In this document: piece after piece, positions 26,076 to 35,007 of the stretch
Numbering within the stretch: position 1 is the stretch's first letter
Layout of the letters: each line of letters begins with the position of its first letter
Assembly: GCA_016721085.1 (NCBI GenBank)
Contig: JADKJI010000063.1
Location: 248,001-312,000 of the forward strand
Direction: 5' to 3'
Source: Chitinophagaceae bacterium
GTDB lineage: Bacteria; Bacteroidota; Bacteroidia; Chitinophagales; Chitinophagaceae
DNA length: 64,000 nucleotides
The notes under the pieces: model-generated
Told to the model about the DNA's origin: nothing
Databases searched by the model: none
Seen by the model: only the letters and a program-made list of their open reading frames with translations
Translations under genes and position numbers: made by a program

Positions 26076-27640
26076 TTAAAACCAACTACTCTTCTTACTC
26101 TTACTACTGCTTCTTCCACCTAATCCAAGTGCACCTAAAAGCGAACGTGTGATTACATTGGCAGCGGTTCTTCCGATTTGACGGGTTACAGAATTATCGA
26201 GTACTTTTTCAACAGTAGATTTTTCTTTTCGTCCTGATGGTTTTGCCTCTTCTTTCTCCTTTTCTGCTTCCTCAGTTTTCTTGGCCGCTTCTTCCATTTT
26301 GGCATTTAATATTTCATAGGCACTTTCACTGTCTTCAGTTTCTGCATATTTCTTAACCAACTTGGAACTTCCTATCAGGTTATCCATTTCAGAGTCAGTC
26401 AATATATCCATTCGGCTCTTTGGTGCTAAGAGCATAGTATGTACTAAAGGAGTTGGAATACCTTTCTCGTTCAATAGGGTTACAAATGCTTCCCCGATTC
26501 CTAATTGGGTAAGTAAGTCTTCGGTTTTATAATAAGTCGTTTCAGGATAGTTCTCAGCAGCTTGCTTGATTGTTTTTCTATCAGCAGCAGTGAATGCTCT
26601 GAGCGCGTGTTGTACTTTCAATCCTAATTGCGCAAGTACGCTGGCAGGTATATCTTGCGGATTCTGTGTACAGAAGAAGATACCCACTCCTTTTGAACGT
26701 ATCAGTTTGATTACGGTTTCTATCTGCTGTAATAAGGCGGAAGTGGCTTCCTGAAATACCAGATGCGCTTCATCTATAAAGAGAACTAGTTTTGGTTTCT
26801 CCATATCCCCTTCTTCAGGCAAAGTGGCATAGAGTTCTGCCAATAAGCTAAGCATGAAAGTAGAGAAGAGTTTTGGCTTGCTTTGCATATCGGTAACACG
26901 CAATACACTGATGATACCACGACCATCACTACCAATCCGCATCAGATCATCAACCTCGAAACTTGGTTCTCCAAAAAACACATCGGCACCTTGTTGTTGT
27001 AGTTCGATCACTTTCCTTAGGATAGTACCTGTTGAAGTGGTAGATATCTTACCATAGGATTTTTCAATCTCCTTCTTTCCTTCATCACTTATATACTGAA
27101 GTGTTTTTGTGAAATCTTTCAGATCGAGAAGAGCCATCTTATTATCATCACAATACTTGAAGATCATGGATACCACTCCTTCCTGTGTGTCGTTCAATCC
27201 AAGGATTTTTGACAAAAGAATGGGACCGAATTCACTTACCGTAGCGCGCATGCGAACCCCTTTCTCATTACTCAGGCTCATCAGTTCAGTGGATACGCTG
27301 TGGCTTTATATTCAACACCAATTTTCTGATAGCGGTCTGTTATTTTATCGTTCACGGTTCCTGCTGCGGCAATACCTGAGAGGTCACCTTTAATATCCAT
27401 CAGCATAACAGGAACACTGGCATCACTCAATGCTTCGGCTATTACCTGAAGGGTCTTCGTTTTACCTGTTCCGGTAGCACCGGCAATCAATCCATGACGG
27501 TTCATGGTCTTGAGCGGTAATTTCACAATAGCACCTGGAACAGGTTGTCCATCTAACATTCCAATACCCATCAGGGCTGATTCACCTTTAAATGTATATC
27601 CGTCTTGTACTGCTTTCAGAAAATCGTCGGTAGTGGCCAT
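26076..27640 (-). pseudogene. HerA-like / DUF853 ATPase, frame broken by one base
   Basis: The 5' part (27281-27640) carries Walker A GATGTGKTKTL and ends ...KATAYPLN. The 3' part (26076-27281) begins SLSNEKGVRMRATVSEFG and contains the Walker B VLFIDEAHLVFQ, 'FFCTQNPQDIP' sensor and a charged C-terminal tail. Inserting one A near 27290 reads ...AYPTELMSLSNEK, a continuous 521-residue protein of the size of E. coli YjgR. The family resembles HerA-type DNA-translocating hexamers, but its role is unknown. The ATG that allows the 3' part to be called separately is an internal Met. Confidence 0.85.
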
Positions 27641-27729
27641 ATTTTTTTATTAGGATGGTAAGTTATGAAATGAGATGGAATTTGTTGAAGGTAGGTTGCA
27701 ATAGAATGTTATCAGACTGTAAACATCGG

Positions 27730-28101
27730 TTACATATCCTCTTCCCGTTCTAACATCAGGATGGCGCCTTGTGGTACTATGAAGTATTTTTCCTTTTCAT
27801 ATACCACTTCTGTAGAACCGCTCAGGAGGAAGATGGCTAAATCACCTTCCTTAGCTTGCAAAGGGAAATACTTGACCTGTTCCTCTTCTCCTTTCCAGCT
27901 TTCGTCTTCAACGGGCATTGGAATGGCATAACCAGGACCGGTTTTAATCACATAGCCCTGCTGCACTTTTTCCTTTTCCTGAACGCCAGGAGGAAGGTAA
28001 AGGCCGCTTTCGGTTCTTTCATCGGGTTGCACTGGTTTTACCAAAACCCGGTCGCCGATCACTATCAGCTTCTTCAGTTTCATGTCTGCCGTTATTCTCA
28101 T
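27730..28101 (-). CDS. GroES-like co-chaperone protein
   Basis: A 123-residue protein with the chaperonin-10 fold. LIVIGDRVLVKP (residues 13-24) is the first strand pair, ERTESGLYLPPG is the mobile-loop equivalent and the C-terminal FIVPQGAILM closes the barrel. It is longer than GroES (about 97), with an insertion around EDESWKGEEEQVKYF. It is not next to groEL, so it is likely the divergent GroES-family protein found beside the canonical one in Bacteroidota. Whether it caps GroEL is unknown. An alternative Met at codon 7 exists. Confidence 0.85.
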   Translation of the reverse strand: MRITADMKLKKLIVIGDRVLVKPVQPDERTESGLYLPPGVQEKEKVQQGYVIKTGPGYAIPMPVEDESWKGEEEQVKYFPLQAKEGDLAIFLLSGSTEVVYEKEKYFIVPQGAILMLEREEDM

Positions 28102-28346
28102 AAAAGCAAATTACTGCGTTTTAAGTTTTCTCCACTGCAAAAAGCCGGAAAAATCAAATGGCGGAAACATAGGCTGTTACAAGCTTCTTACTCCCCTAAA
28201 TACCTCTTTTTCTACCCACCCTCCTTTTCTCTCTCCTTCTTTCCCAACCAGTTACAAAAGATTTATTAACAAAATATTATCCGGTAATTGTTAAGTTTGG
28301 CAAAGGATTTACTTTTATTTACGGTATCAATCTAAACTTTAAATGT

Positions 28347-29051
28347 ATGGAAGGAAAGAAACACAAAATATTGCTCTGTGAAGATGATCAGAATCTTGGC
28401 ATGGTATTGAAAAATTATCTGGAACTGAACGACTTTGATGTAACACTGGAAAGAGATGGCCGCTTAGGTCTCGCCGCTTTTCAAAGAGAAAAATATGAAC
28501 TCTGTCTGCTCGATATCATGATGCCACATATGGATGGCTTCACGCTTGCTGAAGAAATCCGCGATGTGGATCCAGACATACCATTGTTCTTCTTAAGTGC
28601 AAAAACAATGAAGGAAGATATCATCCAGGGGTATAAACTGGGTGCGGATGATTATATCACCAAACCTTTCGACAGCGAAGTACTCTTGCTTAAAATAAAG
28701 GCTATCCTTAAACGCAATGAGGAATCAAACAAGGAACAGGAAAACAAGGAATTCGATCTGGGTGGTTACCACTTCAATCCGAAGCTTCGTGAATTGAGCC
28801 TTAATGGCAAGATGCAGACCTTGTCTCCAAAAGAGAATGAGCTGTTGAAAATGCTCGCAGAACATCTTAACGACCTCTTACCTCGTGAGCAGGCCCTGAA
28901 GAAAATCTGGGGCAGCGACACCTATTTCAACGGACGTAGTATGGACGTGTATATTGCCAAGCTGCGTAAATACCTGAAAGAAGACAGCACCATTGAAATC
29001 GTGAACATCCATGGTAATGGATTTAGATTGGTGGCGCCGGTGAGTGCGTGA
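28347..29051 (+). CDS. OmpR-family response regulator (RprY-like)
   Basis: A 234-residue two-component regulator. The receiver has acidic pair ED at residues 13-14, phospho-acceptor in CLLDIMMPHMDG, T/S switch FLSAKT and the conserved K in ITKPFD. The C-terminal winged helix (about 135-232) shows LSPKENELLKMLAEH and the recognition helix region GRSMDVYIAKLRKYL. It resembles RprY of Bacteroides, but no sensor kinase lies nearby, so its partner is elsewhere. It is transcribed away from the GroES-like gene and ends at a clear intrinsic terminator. Confidence 0.93.
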   Translation: MEGKKHKILLCEDDQNLGMVLKNYLELNDFDVTLERDGRLGLAAFQREKYELCLLDIMMPHMDGFTLAEEIRDVDPDIPLFFLSAKTMKEDIIQGYKLGADDYITKPFDSEVLLLKIKAILKRNEESNKEQENKEFDLGGYHFNPKLRELSLNGKMQTLSPKENELLKMLAEHLNDLLPREQALKKIWGSDTYFNGRSMDVYIAKLRKYLKEDSTIEIVNIHGNGFRLVAPVSA

Positions 29052-29080
29052 TAAGGTCGAAATTCAAAAATAAAAAGTTA

Positions 29081-29112
29081 AAAGCCATCCGTGAAAACGG
29101 GTGGCTTTTTTA
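29081..29112 (+). terminator. Intrinsic terminator after the response regulator
   Basis: AAAAGCCATCCGT and ACGGGTGGCTTTTTT form an 11-bp stem with one G-T type mismatch, a GAAA-type loop and a run of six T. It lies 30 bases after the stop codon. Confidence 0.85.
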
Positions 29113-29144
29113 TATTTCAAAAGTCAAAAGTAAAAAGTAAAAAA

Positions 29145-29194
29145 GGTTGTATAAGGTCTCCAACCTTATAAGGTTGGAGACCTTATACAACCTC
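29145..29194. repeat. Perfect 50-bp palindrome
   Basis: Left arm AGGTTGTATAAGGTCTCC then AACCTTA; the right half is its exact reverse complement, with no loop (centre between 29169 and 29170). A shorter copy lies at 29369-29398. Both are followed by 'tatacaacctc'. Confidence 0.9.
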
Positions 29195-29368
29195 CTCTTT
29201 TGCATTTCACCTAAATAGAGTTGTACAACTTAAGAGATAATCAATAAATTTTTGTAAAGAAGTGGTTACCAATAGCGGGCTATGAAATATTAAAATCTGA
29301 TTGCTTGTCTTACAAGGGGTTCAAGTTTTATCGATTTTGTGGAGTTCTTTCAATCATGGAGATGGGTG

Positions 29369-29398
29369 AGGTCTCCAACCTTATAAGGTTGGAGACCT
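29369..29398. repeat. Perfect 30-bp palindrome, shortened copy
   Basis: AGGTCTCCAACCTTA and its exact reverse complement, the same sequence as the central 30 bases of 29145-29194. The right flank extends as in copy 1, but the left flank does not. The 170 bases between the two show no gene. Confidence 0.9.
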
Positions 29399-29483
29399 TA
29401 TACAACCTCACAATTCAATTAAAAAGTCAAAAGTGAAAAGTAAAAATGGGGAACCTGTTTTTTTACACGCTAGTCTCGACAAA

Positions 29484-30518
29484 TCAATCGAACAACAAAC
29501 TATCACCAGCTGAACGGAATGGCTTTTTACCAAGATGTGAATAGGCTTTCTCTGTAGCTTCTCTTCCTCTTGGAGTTCTTTTCAGAAAACCCTCCTGAAT
29601 TAAGAACGGCTCGTATACCTCTTCGATGGTTCCTGATTCCTCTCCTACTGCAGTAGCGATGGTAGTAATCCCTACAGGACCGCCTTTGAATTTTTCGATG
29701 ATGGTAGATAAGATGCGATTATCCATTTCATCTAATCCATGTTCATCTACATTCAATGCTTTTAATGCGTGTTGGGTAATACCTATATCGATGGCCCCAT
29801 CGTTCAATACCTGGGCAAAATCGCGCACTCTTCTCAATAAGCCATTGGCAATCCTTGGTGTACCGCGACTACGACGGGCAATTTCTCCCGCTGCTTCGGT
29901 TGTTATTGTAGTATTGAGGATATGAGCAGAACGCTCAACAATCTTATGTAATGTGGCTCCTTGATAATATTCGAGCCTTGACTTGATAGCGAAACGGGAT
30001 AATAAAGGAGCTGAGAGCAAACCACTTCTGGTTGTAGCGCCAATAAGTGTAAATGGATTCAGATTCAATTGAATGCTGCGGGCATTGGGACCACTATCAA
30101 TCATGATATCGATGCGGTAATCTTCCATGGCGGCATAGAGATATTCTTCAACCACTGTACTGAGACGATGGATCTCATCTATAAATAATACGTCGTTCGG
30201 TTCCAGGTTGGTAAGCAATCCGGCGAGATCGCCCGGTTTTTCAATAACCGGACCTGAAGTCTCTTTGATATTCACTCCTAGTTCGTTGGCTACAATCCGG
30301 GACAATGTGGTTTTACCCAATCCCGGAGGACCGTGGAAAAGCACATGATCAAGGGCTTCTCCCCTGATCTTGGCGGCTTTGATGAAGATGGTGAGGTTCT
30401 CGATAATCTGGGCTTGTCCGGCGAAATCAGCGATTACCGCCGGGCGGATATTATTCTCAAACTCCTTATCGGCAGCACTTAATGACCCTTTATCGTTGTT
30501 TAGATTCGGATTGGACAT
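29484..30518 (-). CDS. ruvB: Holliday junction branch migration helicase RuvB
   Basis: A 344-residue AAA+ motor of homologous recombination that drives branch migration with RuvA and hands junctions to RuvC (encoded at 52.3 kb here). Walker A GPPGLGKTTLSRIVANE (about residues 64-80), Walker B VLFIDEIHRL, sensor 1 GATTRSG, arginine-finger region LLSRF and the C-terminal winged helix with KRTPRGREAT are all intact. The start ATG at 30518 is preceded on the minus strand by a TAAATTTA box. No ruvA lies beside it. Confidence 0.97.
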   Translation of the reverse strand: MSNPNLNNDKGSLSAADKEFENNIRPAVIADFAGQAQIIENLTIFIKAAKIRGEALDHVLFHGPPGLGKTTLSRIVANELGVNIKETSGPVIEKPGDLAGLLTNLEPNDVLFIDEIHRLSTVVEEYLYAAMEDYRIDIMIDSGPNARSIQLNLNPFTLIGATTRSGLLSAPLLSRFAIKSRLEYYQGATLHKIVERSAHILNTTITTEAAGEIARRSRGTPRIANGLLRRVRDFAQVLNDGAIDIGITQHALKALNVDEHGLDEMDNRILSTIIEKFKGGPVGITTIATAVGEESGTIEEVYEPFLIQEGFLKRTPRGREATEKAYSHLGKKPFRSAGDSLLFD

Positions 30519-30573
30519 GCTGTAAATTTAGCAAGAGCCGCTGTAACGGTAAGGAAAAAATATTTTATCTTTT

Positions 30574-30607
30574 ATTTGTACATACAAATGAAATCCCCTT
30601 ATCTTTG
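30574..30607 (+). promoter_or_regulatory. marR promoter with embedded operator
   Basis: The inverted repeat ATTTGTA-CA-TACAAAT occupies 30574-30589. Its TTTG (30575-30578) is also the -33 element, 21 bases before the -7 box TATCTTTG (30600-30607). A near copy of the palindrome at 31060-31075 precedes the next gene, which supports binding by the MarR protein encoded between them. Confidence 0.7.
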
Positions 30608-30614
30608 TCCCGGA

Positions 30615-31038
30615 ATGAAAACCACCGACAGTAAATTTTGCCAATGCCTGTATTTCAGCACCAACGCCTTAGCGCGTAAGGTGGAGAAGCTGGCTATTGA
30701 GAGCTGGAGCAAAGGTCAATCTTTCCCCGAGTCATGCCTATCTTTTGATGATGGTTATTGAGGAGCCGGGTATTCAGCCTGGTTTGTTAGCAGAACACCT
30801 GCAACTCACGCCCAGCACCATTACCCGCCTGATAGAAAAAATGGAAGAGAAGAAACTGGTGGTGCGTACAACGGAAGGTAAAACAACCAATGTTTACCCT
30901 ACACCGAAAGGAAAAGAGATGCTTCCCCAATTGAAAGATTGCCTAAAGGATTTCTATACTCAGTACACTTCCATCCTTGGAAAAGAGGAAAGTGCCAAGC
31001 TGGTTCAGACCATCGGAAAATTTGCGGATAAACTATAA
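30615..31038 (+). pseudogene. MarR-family regulator, frame broken by one base
   Basis: The reading from ATG 30615 gives MKTTDSKFCQCLYFSTNALARKVEKLAIESW, and a second frame continues VNLSPSHAYLLMMVIEEPGIQPG with the winged helix-turn-helix LTPSTITRLIEKMEEKKLV to the stop. Removing one G near 30715 joins them as a 140-residue MarR protein. The downstream frame alone could only start at a TTG. MarR dimers bind palindromes and respond to small molecules or thiol oxidation; C9 and C11 near the N-terminus could sense oxidants. Operators flank it, so autoregulation and control of the two downstream reductases are likely. Confidence 0.8.
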
Positions 31039-31059
31039 AACCATTTTTTTTAACGAATC

Positions 31060-31075
31060 ATTTGTATATACAATA
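31060..31075 (+). promoter_or_regulatory. Second MarR-type operator, before the NmrA gene
   Basis: ATTTGTATATACAATA contains the perfect 12-base palindrome TTGTATATACAA and matches the site in the marR promoter (ATTTGTACATACAAAT) at 13 of 16 positions. It lies 17-32 bases upstream of the NmrA-family ATG. Confidence 0.6.
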
Positions 31076-31091
31076 ATAAATACCATAACAC

Positions 31092-31976
31092 ATGAAGTAC
31101 ATCATCACCGGCTCTTTGGGCCACATCAGCCAACCATTAGTTACTGCATTAGTGAAAGCAGGACATGAAGCACATGTAATAACAAGTAACCCTTCTCGGG
31201 TATCAGCTATCGAAGCTTTGGGAGCAAAAGCACAGGTAGGGTCATTAGAAGACTCTGCATTTATTACTGAATCTTTCAAAGGCGCCGATGCTGTGTATCT
31301 TATGATTCCGCCCAACTTCGGAGTAACTGACTGGAGAGCGTTTCAGGATAAGATTTCAGACAACTATGTTTCTGCTATCAGAGCCAATAACATCAAATAT
31401 GTTGTAACTCTTAGCAGCATCGGCGCCCATATGGGTCTTGGTGCGGGTCCAGTTGATGGCTTGGCTTATCTGGAACAACAATTGAAAACCCTACCTACTG
31501 TTGCCGTAAAAAACCTACGTCCTTCTTACTTCTTCTACAATCTCTTTAGCTTGATTCCCCTGATTAAGAACATGAATATCATGGGAAGTAATTTTGGAAC
31601 TACAGACGAGAAATTAGTACTCACTACAACCGAAGACATAGCAGCTGCAGCAACAGAAGAATTACTTGCATTGAATTTTACAGGAAAAACTGTTCGTTAT
31701 ATTTCTTCAGATGAGCGTCATCCTAATGAAATAGCTGCTGTATTGAGTGCTGCCATTGGCAAACCTGGCATACCGTGGGTACCGTTTTCAGATGAGCAAT
31801 CATTAGGCGGAATGTTACAAGCAGGATTACCAGAAACTATTGCAGTAGGCTATACCACCATGGGTAAAGCGATTCGTGATGGAGAAATGCAAAAAGATTA
31901 TTGGGAAAACAAACCAACTCCAACAGGCACCTTAACTTTAGAAGCGTTTGCAAAACAAGTTCGCTGTAGTGTATAA
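31092..31976 (+). CDS. NmrA-family NAD(P)-binding oxidoreductase
   Basis: A 294-residue atypical short-chain dehydrogenase. The glycine-rich nucleotide site is at the N-terminus (YIITGSLGHISQPL, a variant of GxxGxxG). VQVGSLEDSAF-like and ADAVYLMIPP segments follow the NmrA/NAD-dependent epimerase pattern, and the C-terminal half has substrate-site features of the NAD(P)H:quinone/azoreductase-like subgroup (LRPSYFFYNL). The catalytic Tyr-Lys of classical SDRs is not obvious. Together with the next gene and marR upstream it forms a likely stress- or quinone-responsive operon. Confidence 0.88.
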   Translation: MKYIITGSLGHISQPLVTALVKAGHEAHVITSNPSRVSAIEALGAKAQVGSLEDSAFITESFKGADAVYLMIPPNFGVTDWRAFQDKISDNYVSAIRANNIKYVVTLSSIGAHMGLGAGPVDGLAYLEQQLKTLPTVAVKNLRPSYFFYNLFSLIPLIKNMNIMGSNFGTTDEKLVLTTTEDIAAAATEELLALNFTGKTVRYISSDERHPNEIAAVLSAAIGKPGIPWVPFSDEQSLGGMLQAGLPETIAVGYTTMGKAIRDGEMQKDYWENKPTPTGTLTLEAFAKQVRCSV

Positions 31977-32007
31977 TCAATAATCATTCATCATTAAATC
32001 TTATACA

Positions 32008-32655
32008 ATGAAAATAGGCATAATTGGATCTGGCACTGTTGGCCAGGTTTTAGGTACAGCTCTTTTAAAAGAAGGACATGAAGTAATGCTTGGCACCCGT
32101 GATCTTTCCAAACCGGAAGTAATAGCCTGGAGAGTGAACAACCCTACAGGAAGTGTTGGATACTTTACGGAAGCATCTGCTTTTGGAGAAGTGATTATAC
32201 TTGCAGTTAAAGGACTAAAGGCCATCGAAGCACTTGAGCAATCTGATATGAACCAGTTAGCTGGAAAAATATTGATTGATACAACAAACCCTATAGATGC
32301 ATCAGCACCTGTGAATGGCGTACTTCCCTATTTCACCAACTATAATGAAAGTTTGATGGAAAGAATTCAAGGAAGAATTCCAAACGCCAAAGTGGTGAAG
32401 GCCTTCAATAGTGTAGGAAGTATGTATATGTACAAACCAAAATTCCCTGGTGGCACTCCAACAATGTTTATCTGTGGAGATGATGCTGGAGCGAAAGCAA
32501 CAGTTACTTCCATTCTAACAAGCTTTGGTTGGGAAACTGAAGATATGGGTATGTCTACTTCGGCGAGGGCAATTGAGCCGCTTTGTATACTTTGGTGTTT
32601 GCCGGGATTTTTGAATAATCAGTGGGGGCATGCGTTTAAGTTGTTGAAGGCTTAA
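32008..32655 (+). CDS. NADPH-dependent F420 reductase-like protein (COG2085)
   Basis: A 215-residue Rossmann protein. IGIIGSGTVGQVLGTALLKEGHEV (first 26 residues) is the dinucleotide site and MLGTRD carries an R that favours NADP. Later blocks VIILAVKG, ILIDTTNPID and VVKAFNSVG are typical of the F420-dependent NADP oxidoreductase fold. Bacteroidota generally lack F420, so the natural cofactor pair is uncertain. It starts 31 bases after the NmrA stop, on the same strand, and is the likely end of the marR-controlled unit; the core palindrome at 32708 follows. Confidence 0.88.
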   Translation: MKIGIIGSGTVGQVLGTALLKEGHEVMLGTRDLSKPEVIAWRVNNPTGSVGYFTEASAFGEVIILAVKGLKAIEALEQSDMNQLAGKILIDTTNPIDASAPVNGVLPYFTNYNESLMERIQGRIPNAKVVKAFNSVGSMYMYKPKFPGGTPTMFICGDDAGAKATVTSILTSFGWETEDMGMSTSARAIEPLCILWCLPGFLNNQWGHAFKLLKA

Positions 32656-32707
32656 ATAATTTGAGAATTTGATGATTTGAGAATTTGAGAATAAACAGCC
32701 AATACAG

Positions 32708-32768
32708 TAACCGCAGAGGCGCGGAGACGCAGAGGGCTTTCCTCCGCGTCTCTGCGTCTCTGCGGTTA
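32708..32768. repeat. GC-rich core palindrome, copy 3 of 8
   Basis: Begins TAACCGCAGAGGCGCGGAGA and ends with the complement TCTCTGCGGTTA. It is preceded by 'gagaatttgagaat' and the 13-base word AACAGCCAATACA (32694-32706). Confidence 0.85.
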
Positions 32769-32837
32769 TATTTTTAAAACAATAAAATTTCCAAAAGAAG
32801 AAATTAATTTCACGGCATCAACCAATAGTCAACATGT

Positions 32838-33124
32838 ATGAACTTCAACTCGTTTAAAGAGAGTTTACAAAATAGTACTCCACCAGAAGGAATAAGTCCT
32901 TATTTGAAGGCTTTATGGTATGATGGAAAGAATGATTGGGAAAAAGCACATAATATTATCCAGGACATTGAAGACAACAATGGATCGTGGATACATGCTT
33001 ATTTGCATCGGAAGGAAGGAGATATCTGGAATGCCGATTATTGGTATAGAGAGCGAATAAAAAAAGGCCGGATGTTTCTTTGGAGCAAGAATGGGGAAAC
33101 ATTGTAATAGCCCTTATTGAGTAA
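32838..33124 (+). pseudogene. Small conserved-looking hypothetical protein, frame broken near its 3' end
   Basis: The frame from 32838 reads MNFNSFKESLQNSTPPEGIS, then YLKALWYDGKNDWEKAHN and YLHRKEGDIWNADYWY before ending at 33107 with an out-of-character tail. The +1 frame from about 33056 gives ANKKRPDVSLEQEWGNIVIA and stops at 33124. One added base restores a 95-residue protein ending ...IALIE. No signal peptide or membrane segment is seen. The Trp/His-rich helical pairs look like a TPR-like small domain; the function is unknown. Confidence 0.6.
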
Positions 33125-33144
33125 TAATTTTTTCTGTTCTATTT

Positions 33145-33261
33145 CACCGCAGAGACGCGGAGACGCAGAGGGGGATCGATTAGAGTTCCGAACTTTTTGA
33201 AAGTTCGGAACTCTAATCGATCCCCCTCAAGCATTCCCTGCGTCTCCGCGTCTCTGCGGTG
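33145..33261. repeat. GC-rich core palindrome, copy 4 of 8, with a nested palindrome
   Basis: Outer arms CACCGCAGAGACGCGGAGAC and complement; the centre (about 33174-33230) is occupied by another palindrome, GATTAGAGTTCCGAAC with complement GTTCGGAACTCTAATC around TTTTTGAAA. The same insert lies inside the copy at 40769-40865. Confidence 0.9.
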
Positions 33262-33267
33262 AAAAAA

Positions 33268-33987
33268 CTAAAGGAATTTATTCAAACAAAGAATCAAATC
33301 AGGATCCGGGCAATTCGCCAAATACTTCTCCCTCTCCGAAAACTTACACACTCCCGGGTAATCGCCCTCTTTAATTCCCAATTCTTCTATAACCTGAAAA
33401 TGTAAGTGTGGTGGCCAATGTCCATTCTCTTCCGGCACACCGAAATGCGCAATCTTTTGTCCGCGGGAAACATAAGCTCCGGCATGAAAATACTCTAGAT
33501 CCATCAAACTGATATGTCCGTATAATGTATAAAAAGCTTTTGTATCCAGTTGATGAACTAAAATCATTGTAGCACCATAATCGCCATGGTTATCATTGAA
33601 TGCCACACTATGCACCATTCCTCCCATGAAAGCATATACTGGAGTTCCAGCTTTGCCCCATATATCTACACCCAGATGAAGTCTTCTTGGCTCTTCTGAT
33701 ATCCCTGAATCAGAATTTTTTTCTCCAAATAAAGTGCTCCTATCATATACGGTTCGCAATTCATCATAACCACCGATTCCGTATTTAGCACCGGCTGTAG
33801 CAAGCTGATTATTTACATATGATGAAAAGAGATCTATATCATTTATCACCTCAGCAGTCAATGCAGTATTGCGGGCTGTAAAATCCATTGCCAGCAATTT
33901 CTCTGTAACCGGATTAAAATCAATCACCTTACCAAAAAAAGGCTGGTGCTTCAATAAAAGAGTGGTCAAACCAGTTCTCATAGACAT
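33268..33987 (-). CDS. M23-family metallopeptidase (LytM domain)
   Basis: A 239-residue protein whose second half is a LytM/M23 domain. Zinc ligands are H and D in LHLGVDIWGKAGTPV (about residues 105-119) and the HLHF motif in WPPHLHFQVIEE, with YTLYGHIS between. Family members cut peptide cross-links in peptidoglycan or act as regulators of cell division. No signal peptide is evident, so secretion is uncertain. The endonuclease/exonuclease/phosphatase gene is 2 bases upstream on the same strand, so they share a transcript. Confidence 0.9.
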   Translation of the reverse strand: MSMRTGLTTLLLKHQPFFGKVIDFNPVTEKLLAMDFTARNTALTAEVINDIDLFSSYVNNQLATAGAKYGIGGYDELRTVYDRSTLFGEKNSDSGISEEPRRLHLGVDIWGKAGTPVYAFMGGMVHSVAFNDNHGDYGATMILVHQLDTKAFYTLYGHISLMDLEYFHAGAYVSRGQKIAHFGVPEENGHWPPHLHFQVIEELGIKEGDYPGVCKFSEREKYLANCPDPDLILCLNKFL

Positions 33988-33989
33988 AG

Positions 33990-34847
33990 TTATTGTAAAG
34001 TGATAAGCGCCATTACCGGAAAATGATCTGATGAAAAACGCCCCTTCCAGGTTTGTGAAAGAGTAGCATGCTGTAATACTTTCAGTTTGCCTTTAAAAAA
34101 AATATAATCTATCGGCTCGTCCTTTATCTCTGCGGGTTGCCAGCCATTGAATGTTCCTATCGGACCATAATGTGGTTGTTGGGAATAAAAAAATGCATTA
34201 AGAAGATGAAGCTTGTTAGTAGAGTCTGTTACAATCCTGATAGGATCATCTTCAGGCGTTGAGTTAAAATCACCAGTAAGTATTACTGTTTCCTTTCCTG
34301 CAATACTTTCAATCTTCTCTAATAATAACCCGGCACTCTTAGCACGCGCTATCTTCCCAATATGATCGAAGTGGGTATTGAAGACATAGAATTTTTTTCC
34401 TGTTTTCTTGTCCTTGAAATATACCCATGTAACTACTCTTGTGATTGCGGCATCCCAACTTTTACTTCCTGGTACATCAGGAGTCTCCGATAACCAGAAT
34501 GTACTAGTCTGTAATGCTTCCAATCTGGTTTCATCATAAAATATAGCTGAATACTCTCCCTTGGTTTTCCCATCGTCCCTTCCCACTCCAGCATACTTAT
34601 AGCCAGGCAACAATTGCTGTAAGTCCAGCATCTGGTCGTGCAGCGCCTCCTGGACTCCAAGTATATTTACATGATGAAAAAGTATCTGAGATGCCGCCTT
34701 ATCCTTCCTTAAAGGCCAGGCATTCTGTCCATCAGAAGGTGTATTCAGTCGTATGTTAAATGTCATCACAACCAGGTCTTTCCCCTGAGAAAAACTTGCT
34801 TCTACTGTGCTAAAAAAAGCAAGAGACATTAGTAATTTCTTAAACAT
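33990..34847 (-). CDS. Secreted endonuclease/exonuclease/phosphatase family protein
   Basis: A 285-residue protein with a signal peptide (MFKKLLMSLAFFSTVEASFS). The EEP motifs are complete: VMTFNIRLNT (metal N), GVQEALHDQ (catalytic E), FNTHFDHIG, ILTGDFNSTPED (D and N) and SSDHFPVMA (terminal D-H). Substrates of this fold include nucleic acids, phosphoinositides and sphingomyelin, so the chemistry is phosphodiester or phosphomonoester cleavage, and the substrate is open. The ATG at 34847 is chosen because it opens the signal peptide; an upstream ATG at 34928 would put 27 non-hydrophobic residues first. Confidence 0.9.
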   Translation of the reverse strand: MFKKLLMSLAFFSTVEASFSQGKDLVVMTFNIRLNTPSDGQNAWPLRKDKAASQILFHHVNILGVQEALHDQMLDLQQLLPGYKYAGVGRDDGKTKGEYSAIFYDETRLEALQTSTFWLSETPDVPGSKSWDAAITRVVTWVYFKDKKTGKKFYVFNTHFDHIGKIARAKSAGLLLEKIESIAGKETVILTGDFNSTPEDDPIRIVTDSTNKLHLLNAFFYSQQPHYGPIGTFNGWQPAEIKDEPIDYIFFKGKLKVLQHATLSQTWKGRFSSDHFPVMALITLQ

Positions 34848-35007
34848 AATACAAGGTAGCGAATCCTGACAATTCCACACTACCGGCCAACCAATAGCAT
34901 CCTCTGGTATTGTCTGGAAACCACTCATAAATTTCGTGTCGTAAATAGGCGGTTTATGAATAACTTAGAATTTGATACCCCTATTACGCAAGCTTAAAAT
35001 ATATATT

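Noticed and set aside
32838..33107. Taking the frame as an intact 89-residue protein
   Set aside because: The tail after YWYRERIKKG is out of character, while the adjacent frame continues a charged helix and ends cleanly at 33124.
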